From: Halodurantibacterium flavum
Lineage (GTDB): Bacteria > Pseudomonadota > Alphaproteobacteria > Rhodobacterales > Rhodobacteraceae
Direction: 5' to 3'
Length of the DNA: 64,000 bases
Assembly: GCF_042681825.1 (NCBI RefSeq)
Contig: NZ_JBHUGH010000002.1
Span: 62,001 to 126,000 of the forward strand
Part shown: positions 1-8,559 of the stretch, one piece after another
Numbering within the stretch: the first letter of the stretch is position 1
Layout of the letters: every line of letters begins with the position of its first letter
Position numbers and translations under genes: made by a program
Notes under the pieces: model-generated
Database searches by the model: none
The model's input: the letters and a program-made list of their open reading frames with translations, nothing else
What the model was told of the DNA's origin: nothing

Positions 1-1
1 T

Positions 2-313
2 CTCAAGCGTATCGAGAGCCGCGCCGTCCTGAAGATGAACTCTGTCCAGGCAATTTCAGGCGCGCTGCGCGAGCAGTTGGGCTGTTCCATCAGTTCCCGG
101 CTTTCGGTCAGCGAGGCCGTCGCTGACGGGACCCTGTCCTTTCGTCCGATCATCGAGCCGTCCCTGTCGCGGACGCTCTGCCTCTGCGTCCTCGCTGATA
201 CGCCGCAGACCTATGTGCTCGAAACGGTGCGGTCGATCCTCTGCGAACTGATCCGTGATGCCATCGAAAACGGGCGCTGGGACGCTCAACTCGTCGCACC
301 AGAGGCGCGGTGA
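2..313 (+). CDS. LysR-family regulator, C-terminal fragment cut by the window edge
   Basis: The first 103 codons in this window are the end of the effector-binding (periplasmic-binding-protein-like) domain of a LysR-type transcriptional regulator. The pattern 'LSVSEAVADGTLSFRPI' and the closing helix 'VLETVRSILCELIRDAI' are typical of the last third of such proteins, where alternating hydrophobic strands lead into a C-terminal helix. The DNA-binding helix-turn-helix lies upstream of the window, so the target and effector cannot be read. The gene converges on trxB with only 4 bases between the stops. The neighbour it regulates is probably to the left, outside the window. Confidence 0.8.
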   Translation, partial: LKRIESRAVLKMNSVQAISGALREQLGCSISSRLSVSEAVADGTLSFRPIIEPSLSRTLCLCVLADTPQTYVLETVRSILCELIRDAIENGRWDAQLVAPEAR

Positions 314-317
314 TATC

Positions 318-1259
318 TCAGCCCTGCGCGGACAGCCAATGTTCCGCGTCGAGCGCGGCCATGCAGCCCATGCCGGCGCTGGTCACCGCCTGGCGGTAGC
401 GGTCATCCGTCAGATCCCCGGCGGCAAAAACCCCCTCGACCGAGGTGCGGGTCGAGCCGGGTTCCACCCAGACGTAATTCCCCGAATGCAGTTTCAGCTG
501 GTCCTTGACCAGTTCCGAGGCCGGCGCGTGGCCGATGGCGACGAAGACCCCGTCGCAGGGGATGGTCTGCCCGGCGCCGCTCTTCAGGTTGCGGATCCGC
601 GCGCCGGTCACACCCGGCGGCGTCTGCGCGCCCTCGATCTCGACGATCTCGCTGTCCCAGATCACCGCGATCTTCGGATGGCTGAACAGCCTTTCCTGCA
701 TGATCTTCTCGGCGCGGAGGGAATCGCGGCGATGCACCAGCGTCACCTTCGACGCGAAATTGGTCAAGAACAGCGCCTCTTCCACGGCGGTATTGCCACC
801 ACCCACGACGACGACCTCCCGCCCGCGGTAGAAGAACCCGTCACAGGTGGCGCAGGCTGAAACTCCGAAACCCTTGAACTGCTCCTCCGAGGGCAGGCCA
901 AGCCATTTCGCCTGCGCCCCGGTCGCCAGGATCACCGCGTCGGCGGTATAGAGCGTCCCGCTGTCCCCGGTCGCGCGGAACGGCCGCTGCGACAGGTCCA
1001 GATCGGTGATCAGGTCGGTGACGATTTCCGCCCCCATCTCGCGCGCATGATGCTCCATCCGCGCCATCAGGTCCGGGCCCATGACCGAGGCGTCGCCCGG
1101 CCAGTTTTCCACATCCGTGGTGATGGTCAACTGCCCGCCCGGCTGCATCCCCTGTACCAGAACCGGTTTCAGCATCGCACGGGCGGCGTAGACGGCGGCG
1201 GTATATCCGGCCGGGCCGGAGCCGACGATCAACAGGCGGGTCTGACGGGATTCAGCCAT
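318..1259 (-). CDS. trxB: Thioredoxin-disulfide reductase
   Basis: This is a cytoplasmic FAD-containing enzyme that moves electrons from NADPH to thioredoxin. The 313-residue length is normal for the low-molecular-weight bacterial type. The FAD-binding motif GSGPAGYTAA is at residues 13-22. The redox-active pair is C136-A-T-C139 followed by DGFF, and the NADPH-binding GGGNTAVEE begins near residue 153. The C-terminal FAD motif 'GVFAAGDLTDDRYRQ' is also present. The gene stands alone, with no thioredoxin beside it. Upstream of its start the DNA is AT-rich around 1305-1330, which is a plausible promoter area. Nothing looks unusual. Confidence 0.97.
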   Translation of the reverse strand: MAESRQTRLLIVGSGPAGYTAAVYAARAMLKPVLVQGMQPGGQLTITTDVENWPGDASVMGPDLMARMEHHAREMGAEIVTDLITDLDLSQRPFRATGDSGTLYTADAVILATGAQAKWLGLPSEEQFKGFGVSACATCDGFFYRGREVVVVGGGNTAVEEALFLTNFASKVTLVHRRDSLRAEKIMQERLFSHPKIAVIWDSEIVEIEGAQTPPGVTGARIRNLKSGAGQTIPCDGVFVAIGHAPASELVKDQLKLHSGNYVWVEPGSTRTSVEGVFAAGDLTDDRYRQAVTSAGMGCMAALDAEHWLSAQG

Positions 1260-1433
1260 GAGGGGGATCCTGATTCAGCGGACTACGATCCCATGAGTAT
1301 CATCGCGGCTATCATATATACAAGTTCGTTTGTGTGAAACATAAAGTGGCCAACCTGTTGAAAGGCACACCTAGGTTGCCCGGGCTGGAGGCGACGAAAC
1401 GGCTATCATGCCAGAAGCAGGGCAGAGGCAAAG

Positions 1434-1625
1434 ATGCGCTGTTTCAAGCCCTTCGCTGAGCGCATCGCGGCTCGTGATCCAGAACGCCGAACCGCCGAAA
1501 TCCAAGTGCGCGACGCACTCATCAACCGCTTCACCGCACGCCATCGCGCTTCAAATCCTTCGCGAATAGCCGGCAAAGGGTTGATTGATGCGCAAACTTC
1601 CCGGGATGGACCGCTGCATGCATAG
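1434..1625 (+). pseudogene. Probable transposase N-terminus remnant
   Basis: The first 33 or so codons resemble the start of transposases common in Rhodobacteraceae ('KPFAERIAARDPERRTAEIQ' then 'RDALINRFTA'). After that the similarity stops and the frame closes without a catalytic domain. I read this as a decayed insertion-sequence remnant. The assignment rests on remembered family similarity of a short stretch, so it is tentative. The rest of 1260-1864 shows no supportable gene: it holds the AT-rich trxB upstream region and the approach to the peptidase gene. Confidence 0.4.
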
Positions 1626-1864
1626 CCTGAAGTTCCTCCGGCGACCGCTTCGCGTCATCGTGTGGCAGTAACTTTGCCGAAGCGGAGTCCGGCTGCCGGA
1701 GGAAGTCCTGGGCATTCCGGGCCGGCTGCAGGCCGCTCCGAAAGCTGCCTGCCATTTGGCCCGGCTCCTTGACCTAGTCCAAAATCGACTGACGCAGATC
1801 GAATTGTCATTGGACAGTTCCACACGCCAGGCGCGAGTTTGGGTTGAAATACCATGGAGGTTTC

Positions 1865-3292
1865 ATGCAAAATGTCGATCCCATCTGGGCACAAGTCGAG
1901 GATCATCAGGATGATCTGATCGCGCTCAGCGACCGCGTCTGGGGCATGCCGGAACTCCTTTACGCCGAATACCGGTCCTGCGCGGAACATACGGCCATGT
2001 TGCGGCAGAAGGGGTTCCGGGTTGCCGAGGAAGTTGCGGGGATACCCACGGCCGTGACCGGCGAAGCGGGCGAAGGCGGCCCGGTCATCGCGATCCTGGG
2101 CGAATATGACGCGCTTCCGGGCCTGAGCCAGGTCGCGGGTATCGCCGAACCCCGGCCCGTCGAACCGGGCGGCGCCGGGCACGGGTGCGGGCACAACCTG
2201 CTTGGTTCGGCGGCGCTTCTGGCGGCCTGCGCGCTGAAGGACTGGCTGGAGAAGACCGGAACGCCGGGGCGTGTGCGCTACTATGGCTGCCCCGCCGAGG
2301 AGGGCGGTGCCGCCAAGGCCTTCATGGTGCGCGATGGTGCCTTCGATGACGTGGACGCGGCCATCACCTGGCACCCCGCCACCTTGACCAAGGTAGATGA
2401 GGCCGAGAGTCTGGCCAATACACGTATGGATTTCGTATTCACCGGCCGGGCCAGCCATGCCGCCGCCGCGCCGCATCTTGGCCGCTCGGCGCTGGACGCG
2501 GCGGAGCTGATGTCTTCGGGCGTCAACTATCTGCGCGAACATGTGCCCGACAGCAGCCGCATCCACTACGCCTATCTCGACGCAGGGGGCACGGCGCCCA
2601 ACGTCGTGCAGGCACGCACCAAGGTGCGGTATGCCATCCGGTCGACCACGCTTTCAGGCATGCGCGCCCTGAACGAGCGGGTGAAGAAGGTGGCGCATGG
2701 TGCCGCGATGATGACGGAAACCGAGGTCGAGATATCGATCATGTCCGCCGTGTCGAACATGCTGGGCAACACCCCGCTGGAAGAAGCGATGCAGCGGGCC
2801 CTGGACGAACTGGGCGGCGTGCCCTTCGACGATGCGGACCGCGATTACGCCCGGGCCATCCAGGCCACGCTGAGCGCCGAGGACATCGCCGCCGCCTATC
2901 TTGCAGTCGGCCTGGCGCCGCGGAAAGATGAGCCGTTGTGCGACTACGTCGTGCCGATGGAAAAGCGCGGCAAGGCGATGATGGGGTCGACCGACGTCGC
3001 GGATGTGTCGTGGAAAGTCCCGACCGTGCAGGCAAGGGTTGCAACCTGCGCCGTGGGAACGCCCGGCCATTCCTGGCAGATCACCGCACAGGGCAAGACG
3101 CCCGCCGCGCACAAGGGCATGACCTATGCGGCCAAGGCCATGGGTGCCGTCGGGCGCATGCTGTTCACCGACGATCTGCTTCTGGCGCGGGCGAAAAAGG
3201 ACCATGCCGACCGGCTGGAGCGGGAGCCGTACATCTGCCCGATCCCGGATGAGGTGCGTCCGCCGCTGCAACCCCGTCCCGCCGCAGAATGA
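1865..3292 (+). CDS. M20-family metallopeptidase / amidohydrolase, AbgB-like
   Basis: This 475-residue protein belongs to the M20D amidohydrolases, dinuclear metal enzymes that cut amide bonds of N-acyl amino acids, aminobenzoyl-glutamate and similar compounds. The metal-binding signatures are visible: ILGEYDALPG at residues 77-86, GHGCGHN at 105-111 and CPAEEGG at 142-148. A later 'TWHPA' and the dimerisation lid around 'FTGRASHAAAAPHLGRSALDA' also fit. I chose the ATG at 1865 because GGAGG (1856-1860) precedes it by 4 bases; a TTG at 1844 would add seven residues. No signal peptide is present, so it should act in the cytoplasm on an imported substrate. It heads an operon with a peptide-type ABC importer 49 bases downstream. 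The substrate is unknown. Confidence 0.88.
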   Translation: MQNVDPIWAQVEDHQDDLIALSDRVWGMPELLYAEYRSCAEHTAMLRQKGFRVAEEVAGIPTAVTGEAGEGGPVIAILGEYDALPGLSQVAGIAEPRPVEPGGAGHGCGHNLLGSAALLAACALKDWLEKTGTPGRVRYYGCPAEEGGAAKAFMVRDGAFDDVDAAITWHPATLTKVDEAESLANTRMDFVFTGRASHAAAAPHLGRSALDAAELMSSGVNYLREHVPDSSRIHYAYLDAGGTAPNVVQARTKVRYAIRSTTLSGMRALNERVKKVAHGAAMMTETEVEISIMSAVSNMLGNTPLEEAMQRALDELGGVPFDDADRDYARAIQATLSAEDIAAAYLAVGLAPRKDEPLCDYVVPMEKRGKAMMGSTDVADVSWKVPTVQARVATCAVGTPGHSWQITAQGKTPAAHKGMTYAAKAMGAVGRMLFTDDLLLARAKKDHADRLEREPYICPIPDEVRPPLQPRPAAE

Positions 3293-3341
3293 GAAAAGGC
3301 CGACAAGGCCCTTCATAACAGAAACATACCAACAGGATGAG

Positions 3342-4937
3342 ATGATGCACATGAAATCAAGGCTCCTCAGCGCGGCCGCAACGCTGGCCATGGTCCAGTC
3401 CGCCGCGGCGCAGACCCCGCCCAACGCGCTGGTCATGGCGTGGAACATCGACTCGATCTCCACCTTCGATCCGGCGCAGGTCGGCGAGGTGGTCACGAAC
3501 GAGATCCTGCAGAACACCTGCGATGCGCTGGTGACCTTCGATCCCGAGGACGAAGCAGAAGTGCAGCCCGCTTTGGCCGAAAGCTGGGAGGTGAGCGAGG
3601 ACGGCCGCAGGATCACCTTCCATCTGCGCGAAGGCGCGGCCTTCCCCTCCGGCAACCCGGTCACGGCGCAGGATACCGTCTGGTCGCTGCATCGCGTGAT
3701 CACGCTGGGCTTCGGCAATTCCGCCCAGTTGACGGATTACGGCTTTACCACCGACAACATGGAAGCGCAGATCCACGCGCCCGATGACCGCACCGTGGTG
3801 ATGGAATTCACCGACACCTACCCGATATCGCTGCTGTTGCAGGATATCGCCGCCAACCGTGTGGCCAGCACGCTGGACATGCAGACGATCATGGCGGGCG
3901 AACAGGATGGCGACTTGGGCAATGCCTATCTCAACACGCGGACCGAATGTGTCGGGCCCTACCGGCTGGTGCAGTGGAACCAGGGCGAAGGTGTGGTTCT
4001 GCAGGCGAACGAAGACTACTATGGCGACGCCCCGGGGCTGGAACGGGTTCTGATCCGCCATGTCGCGGAAACCGGCACCCAGCGTCTGCTGGTTGAGCGC
4101 GGGGATGTCGATGTGGCCCGCGACCTGACGCCCGAGGACATGCGCGAACTGGAAGCGATGGAGGGTGTTCGGATCGAGACGACCCTCAAGCCGCAGCTGA
4201 TCTTCTGGACGTTCAACAACCTCAACGAAAACTTCGCCGACCACCGCGTCCGTCTGGCGATGAAATACCTGATCGACTACGAAGGTCTTGGCGATACGGT
4301 GATGCAATATCTGGGCCAGCCGTGGAACAGCTTCGTGCAGTCCGGCGCGTTCGGCGCACTGGACCCGGAAGAGGGTGTGATCTTCTCGCAGGATCTGGAC
4401 CGCGCGCGTGAGCTTCTGGCCGAGGCCGGCATGGAAGACGGGTTCGAATCCACGGTGTTCATCGGATCGCTGCCCTGGTCATCGCCGCTTGCGCAGCATG
4501 TGCAGGAAAACGCGGCCCAGGTGGGGGTGACGCTGAACATCGAGCAGATGGCCAATGCCCAGTTCTTCGCCCGCGTCCGCGCCCGTGATTTCGAAAGCGG
4601 CATCATGGCCTGGCAGACCGGCGTGCCGGATGCGCATGGGAATGCATCGCGTCTGGTGATGAACCCCGACAATTCCAATGAGGCGCAGCTGACGCAATAT
4701 CCGTCCTGGCGCGCGGGCTATCAGGACGAAGATCTGAACGCGCTTGTCATGGAGGCGGCGACCGAGACCAATGCCGATCGCCGGCTGGAACTCTACGACC
4801 AGATCCAGCAGGAATGGATGCAGACCGGCGGGATGGCGATCATGTTCCAGACCTACCACGCCGCCGCCATCCGCGACGCGGTGCAGGACTGGACGTGGCA
4901 CGGCTTCAAGGTCTACTACACCGCCGCGCGGAAGTAA
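3342..4937 (+). CDS. ABC transporter substrate-binding protein, family 5 (DppA/OppA-like)
   Basis: This is a 531-residue periplasmic solute-binding protein of the peptide/nickel class. It begins with a Sec-type signal peptide (basic 'MKSR', a hydrophobic run, then 'SAAAQ'), and cleavage probably follows that AQ. The typical family 5 order is visible: 'IDSISTFDPAQVGEV', 'ALAESWEVSEDGRRITFHLR', and 'NLNENFADHRVRLAMKYLID' before the domain II substrate cleft. Three in-frame ATGs lie at 3342, 3345 and 3351, with AGGA at 3334-3337 as the ribosome site, so the exact start is open by three codons. The permease gene begins 3 bases after its stop. Its position after an amidohydrolase suggests it captures the amide substrate of that enzyme. 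Confidence 0.93.
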   Translation: MMHMKSRLLSAAATLAMVQSAAAQTPPNALVMAWNIDSISTFDPAQVGEVVTNEILQNTCDALVTFDPEDEAEVQPALAESWEVSEDGRRITFHLREGAAFPSGNPVTAQDTVWSLHRVITLGFGNSAQLTDYGFTTDNMEAQIHAPDDRTVVMEFTDTYPISLLLQDIAANRVASTLDMQTIMAGEQDGDLGNAYLNTRTECVGPYRLVQWNQGEGVVLQANEDYYGDAPGLERVLIRHVAETGTQRLLVERGDVDVARDLTPEDMRELEAMEGVRIETTLKPQLIFWTFNNLNENFADHRVRLAMKYLIDYEGLGDTVMQYLGQPWNSFVQSGAFGALDPEEGVIFSQDLDRARELLAEAGMEDGFESTVFIGSLPWSSPLAQHVQENAAQVGVTLNIEQMANAQFFARVRARDFESGIMAWQTGVPDAHGNASRLVMNPDNSNEAQLTQYPSWRAGYQDEDLNALVMEAATETNADRRLELYDQIQQEWMQTGGMAIMFQTYHAAAIRDAVQDWTWHGFKVYYTAARK

Positions 4938-4940
4938 CCG

Positions 4941-6002
4941 ATGGCAAACGCGGTTTCTGCAGCGCATGAGGAAGGGGGGTGGGCACGCTTCCTCCCCCCG
5001 GCCTTCGCGGTTCTGCGACGGCTGGGTTCGGTGCTGATCACGCTGATCGGGCTGGCGGCGCTGACCTTCATGATCGGGCGCCTGCTGCCGATCGATCCGG
5101 TTCTTGCGGTTCTGGGCGACAATGTGACGGCGCAGGCCTATCAGGCGATGTATGTGCAGCTGGGGCTGGATCGGCCGCTGATCGTGCAGTTCGGAAGCTA
5201 CCTGTGGGACGTCATGCATCTGGATTTCGGCCGCTCGCTGATTTCCGGCCGACCTGTCATCGAGGAGATCGGGCGAACCTTCCCCGCCACGCTGGAACTG
5301 GCGACGCTGGCGATGCTGATCGGCACCGGCATCGGTGTGCCGCTGGGTGTTCTGGCCGCCGTTTATCGCAATTCGGTCATCGACCATGTCGCGCGCGTCA
5401 CCTCGCTGATCGGATATTCCGCGCCGAACTTCTGGCTGGGGCTGATGGGCCTCGTGCTGTTCTATGCCATGCTTGGCTGGGTGAACGGGCCCGGGCGGAT
5501 CGGGTTCATCCATGAATTCGACCTGCGGCCAGTGACGGGCTTCCACCTGGTCGATGCCGCGCTGGCCGGCAACTGGCCACTGTTCCGTAACGTATTCGGC
5601 CATATCATCCTGCCGGCCCTGATCCTCGCGCTGTCGTCGCTGGCCTATATCAGCCGCATGACCCGCAGCTTCATGATCGAACAGCTGGAGCAGGAATATG
5701 TCGTCACCGCCCGCGCGAAGGGGCTTGGCATGTGGCGCATCGTCTGGCTCCACGCCTTCCGCAACGTGGCGGTGCAGGTGATCACCGTGGTGGCGCTCTC
5801 CTACGCTTTCCTGCTGGAAGGTGCGGTGCTGACCGAAACCGTCTTCGCCTGGCCGGGCTTTGGCCGCTACATGACGAATTCGCTTCTGGCGGGGGACATG
5901 AATTCGGTCGTCGGCTGCACGCTGCTGATCGGGGTAATCTTCGTCGTGCTGAACCTGATCTGCGATCTGCTCTATCGCGTTCTGGACCCGCGGACCCGTT
6001 AG
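4941..6002 (+). CDS. ABC transporter permease, DppB-type
   Basis: This is the first inner-membrane subunit of the peptide-type importer, 353 residues long. The N-terminus has an extra cytoplasmic segment of about 30 residues before the first membrane helix ('GLAALTFMIGRLLP'), which makes it longer than usual. The conserved family start 'LPIDPVLAVLGDN' follows. The coupling-helix (EAA) motif near 'EQLEQEYVVTARAKGLGMWRIVWLHAFRN' would contact the ATPases. It ends with the usual 'ICDLLYRVLDPRTR'. It sits between the binding protein and the second permease with gaps of 3 and 9 bases, so it is part of the same transcript. Confidence 0.94.
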   Translation: MANAVSAAHEEGGWARFLPPAFAVLRRLGSVLITLIGLAALTFMIGRLLPIDPVLAVLGDNVTAQAYQAMYVQLGLDRPLIVQFGSYLWDVMHLDFGRSLISGRPVIEEIGRTFPATLELATLAMLIGTGIGVPLGVLAAVYRNSVIDHVARVTSLIGYSAPNFWLGLMGLVLFYAMLGWVNGPGRIGFIHEFDLRPVTGFHLVDAALAGNWPLFRNVFGHIILPALILALSSLAYISRMTRSFMIEQLEQEYVVTARAKGLGMWRIVWLHAFRNVAVQVITVVALSYAFLLEGAVLTETVFAWPGFGRYMTNSLLAGDMNSVVGCTLLIGVIFVVLNLICDLLYRVLDPRTR

Positions 6003-6011
6003 GAGGACGAG

Positions 6012-6938
6012 ATGATTGCACATTCGCAAAAAACAGCGGCCCGCCCATCCCTTGGGGCGTGGCTGCGCGATCCCGAGCCGCGCACGCCGGCCCAGGCACG
6101 CGTTCAACAATTCTGGCTGATGTGGCGCAAGCTGCGGCGCAACGGGTCGGCCATGCTGGGGCTGGCGCTGTTGCTGGCCATCATCGCCGCCGCGATCTTC
6201 GCGCCGTATCTTTCAACCCATGGGATCTATGCCCAGAACCTCGGCAACCGGCTTCAGCCCCCGTCCGCCGCGAATTGGCTTGGAACGGACGAACTGGGGC
6301 GCGACATCTATTCGCGCACGCTTCATGGCGCGCGGATCACGCTTTACATCGCCTTTCTGACGGCCGCGATTTCGGCCCCGATCGGGCTGATCGTGGGCAC
6401 CCTTTCGGGCTATTTCGGCGGCATCGTCGATACCGTCCTGATGCGCGTGACCGAGATATTTCTTGCCTTCCCCAGCCTGATCCTCGCGCTGGCCTTCGTC
6501 GCGGCGCTGGGGCCGGGGATTGAGAATGCGATCATCGCGATTTCGCTGGCCGCATGGCCGCCCATCGCGCGGCTGGCGCGGGCCGAGACGATGATGATCC
6601 GGCGTTCCGATTACATCGCCGCGGTGCGGTTGCAGGGCGCATCGGCCATGCGGGTCATCGTGCTGCATATCGCGCCGATGTGCGTTCCCTCCGTCGTGGC
6701 GCGGGTGACGCTGAACATGGCCTCGATCATCCTGACGGCGGCGGGTCTGGGCTTTCTAGGCCTGGGCGCGCAGCCCCCCTCACCGGAATGGGGGGCAATG
6801 CTGTCATCTGCGCGGCAGTTCATCCTTTCGCACGGGCATGTGGCGGCGGTGCCGGGCATGGCGATCCTGTTGACCAGCATTGCCTTCAACCTTGTGGGCG
6901 ACGGCCTGCGCGATGTTCTGGATCCCCGCAATGAATGA
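6012..6938 (+). CDS. ABC transporter permease, DppC-type
   Basis: This is the second permease of the importer, 308 residues. It shows the DppC/OppC N-terminal extension, a first helix ('GLALLLAIIAAAIFAPYL'), then 'WLGTDELGRDIYSRTLHGAR', which is the family signature at the periplasmic side. The EAA loop is around 'RRSDYIAAVRLQGASAMRVI'. The end 'GDGLRDVLDPRNE' is standard. The last 8 bases overlap the start of the first ATPase gene, indicating translational coupling. Confidence 0.94.
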   Translation: MIAHSQKTAARPSLGAWLRDPEPRTPAQARVQQFWLMWRKLRRNGSAMLGLALLLAIIAAAIFAPYLSTHGIYAQNLGNRLQPPSAANWLGTDELGRDIYSRTLHGARITLYIAFLTAAISAPIGLIVGTLSGYFGGIVDTVLMRVTEIFLAFPSLILALAFVAALGPGIENAIIAISLAAWPPIARLARAETMMIRRSDYIAAVRLQGASAMRVIVLHIAPMCVPSVVARVTLNMASIILTAAGLGFLGLGAQPPSPEWGAMLSSARQFILSHGHVAAVPGMAILLTSIAFNLVGDGLRDVLDPRNE

Positions 6939-7782
6939 TCCGATCCTGTCCGTGCGCGACCTGAACGTCCGCTTCCACGGCGCAGGGCGCATCACCCATG
7001 CGGTGCGCGGCGTAAGCTTCGACCTCGGCAACGAGAAGCTGGGCATCGTGGGCGAGTCCGGTTCGGGAAAGTCGCAGACCGGGCGTGCCCTGATGCGCCT
7101 TTCGCCCCCCGTTGCGCGGGTGACGGCAGAGCGGCTGGATTTCCGGGGGCAGAACCTGCTGAAGGCGGCTGAGCGTGACATGCGCCGCATCCGGGGCAAG
7201 GATATCGCAATGATCCTGCAGGATCCGAAGTTTTCGCTCAATCCGCTGATCCGGGTGGGCCAGCAGATTTCGGAAGCCTACCGCACCCATCACCGCGCCT
7301 CGCGGCAGGAGGCGCGGCAGAAGGCGCTGGCCATGCTGGAAAGCGTCCATATCCGGGACCCGGAACGCGTCTATGACCTGCTACCGCACGGGGTTTCGGG
7401 CGGCATGGGGCAGCGGGTGATGATCGCCATGATGCTGATTTCGGAACCCAAGGTCATCATCGCGGATGAGCCGACCTCGGCGCTGGATGTGACCGTGCGC
7501 CGGCAGGTCCTGTCGATCCTGGATGAACTGGTGACGCGCACCGGCGCAAGCCTGATCTTCATCAGCCATGACCTCAACCTCGTCGCGGATTTCTGCGACC
7601 GGGTGCTGGTGATGTATGCCGGCCGTGTGGTCGAGGAGGTTGCCGCCCGCGATCTGGGGCAGGCCCGCCACCCCTATACACAGGGGTTGCTGAACAGTCT
7701 GCCACGGCTCGATGCCCCGGTTGATGAGCTTGCCGTGCCCGAACGCCGTCCCGAATGGCTGGAGGGCACCGGACTTGCGTGA
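6931..7782 (+). CDS. ABC transporter ATP-binding protein, DppD-type
   Basis: This cytoplasmic ATPase subunit has 283 residues. Walker A is GESGSGKS at residues 41-48, the Q-loop 'MILQDPKFSLNPL' follows, then the signature 'SGGMGQRV' and Walker B 'VIIADEPTSALD'. The signature carries M-G rather than the usual Q-x, a mild variation seen in this subfamily. The C-terminal part ('HPYTQGLLNSLPRLD') is the oligopeptide-type extension. The ATG at 6931 lies inside the permease stop region (ATGAATGA), so translation is coupled. The next ATPase starts inside its last codons. Confidence 0.94.
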   Translation: MNDPILSVRDLNVRFHGAGRITHAVRGVSFDLGNEKLGIVGESGSGKSQTGRALMRLSPPVARVTAERLDFRGQNLLKAAERDMRRIRGKDIAMILQDPKFSLNPLIRVGQQISEAYRTHHRASRQEARQKALAMLESVHIRDPERVYDLLPHGVSGGMGQRVMIAMMLISEPKVIIADEPTSALDVTVRRQVLSILDELVTRTGASLIFISHDLNLVADFCDRVLVMYAGRVVEEVAARDLGQARHPYTQGLLNSLPRLDAPVDELAVPERRPEWLEGTGLA

Positions 7783-8551
7783 CGACATCCTTGAAATCGT
7801 GAACCTTGCCGTGCATTTCGGCAGCGGTCGCAACCGGATGACCGCGGTGCGGGACGTATCCTTCCGTGTCGCCCGCGGCGAGGCCTTCGGCCTGATCGGG
7901 GAATCCGGCTGCGGGAAGTCCACCATCCTGCGTGCCGTCGCCGGCCTGAACGAAAGCCATGAAGGGTCGATCCTGTTCGACGGGCATGAACTGCCCACCC
8001 GGCGCAGTCGCGAAGTCCTGCGGGCCGTGCAGATGGTGTTTCAGGACCCGTTCGCATCGCTGCATCCGCGCAAGATGGTGCAGACGGTGCTGTCGGAATC
8101 CGTGCGCCTGATGCGGATGGACCGCCCGCAGGAACGGATCGACGATGTGCTGCGTGCCGTCGGGCTGGGGCCGCAGTTTCGCTATCGCTATCCCCATGAA
8201 CTGTCGGGCGGTCAGCGCCAGCGCATCGCCATCGCCCGCGCCCTGATCGTGGAGCCGCGGATGCTGCTGCTGGATGAGCCGACCTCGGCGCTGGATGTGT
8301 CGGTGCAGGCAGAGATTCTGAACCTTCTCAACCGCTTGCGGCGCGAACGGGGCCTCAGCTACCTGATGGTGAGCCATGACATCGCCGTGGTGGCGCATAT
8401 GTGCGACCGTACCGCAATCATGAAGGACGGCTGCATCCTGGAGATGGTGACGGCGGACCAGTTGCGCCGCGGCGATGTCCTTGAAACCTACACCCGCGAA
8501 TTTCTTGCCGCCAGCGCGCCCGCCGTGGTGCGCCAGCCCCCCCCTGCCTGA
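7775..8551 (+). CDS. ABC transporter ATP-binding protein, DppF-type
   Basis: This is the second ATPase of the importer, 258 residues from the chosen start. Walker A is GESGCGKS at residues 43-50, the signature is LSGGQRQR and Walker B is LLLDEPTSALD. I place the start at TTG 7775 because GGAGGG at 7761-7766 precedes it by 8 bases and it overlaps the stop of the preceding ATPase; an upstream ATG at 7712 would put 21 unrelated residues before the domain. The C-terminal oligopeptide extension is shorter than in most DppF proteins, ending soon after 'LETYTREFLAAS'. It completes the importer encoded from 3342. Confidence 0.9.
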   Translation: MRDDILEIVNLAVHFGSGRNRMTAVRDVSFRVARGEAFGLIGESGCGKSTILRAVAGLNESHEGSILFDGHELPTRRSREVLRAVQMVFQDPFASLHPRKMVQTVLSESVRLMRMDRPQERIDDVLRAVGLGPQFRYRYPHELSGGQRQRIAIARALIVEPRMLLLDEPTSALDVSVQAEILNLLNRLRRERGLSYLMVSHDIAVVAHMCDRTAIMKDGCILEMVTADQLRRGDVLETYTREFLAASAPAVVRQPPPA

Positions 8552-8559
8552 GAGGACCC

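Noticed and set aside
2654..3718. A 354-codon minus-strand frame
   Set aside because: It covers the M20 gene and the start of the binding-protein gene, both firmly assigned to the plus strand.
4479..6110. A 543-codon minus-strand frame
   Set aside because: It is the shadow of the binding-protein and permease genes, with shadow-type composition and no family match.
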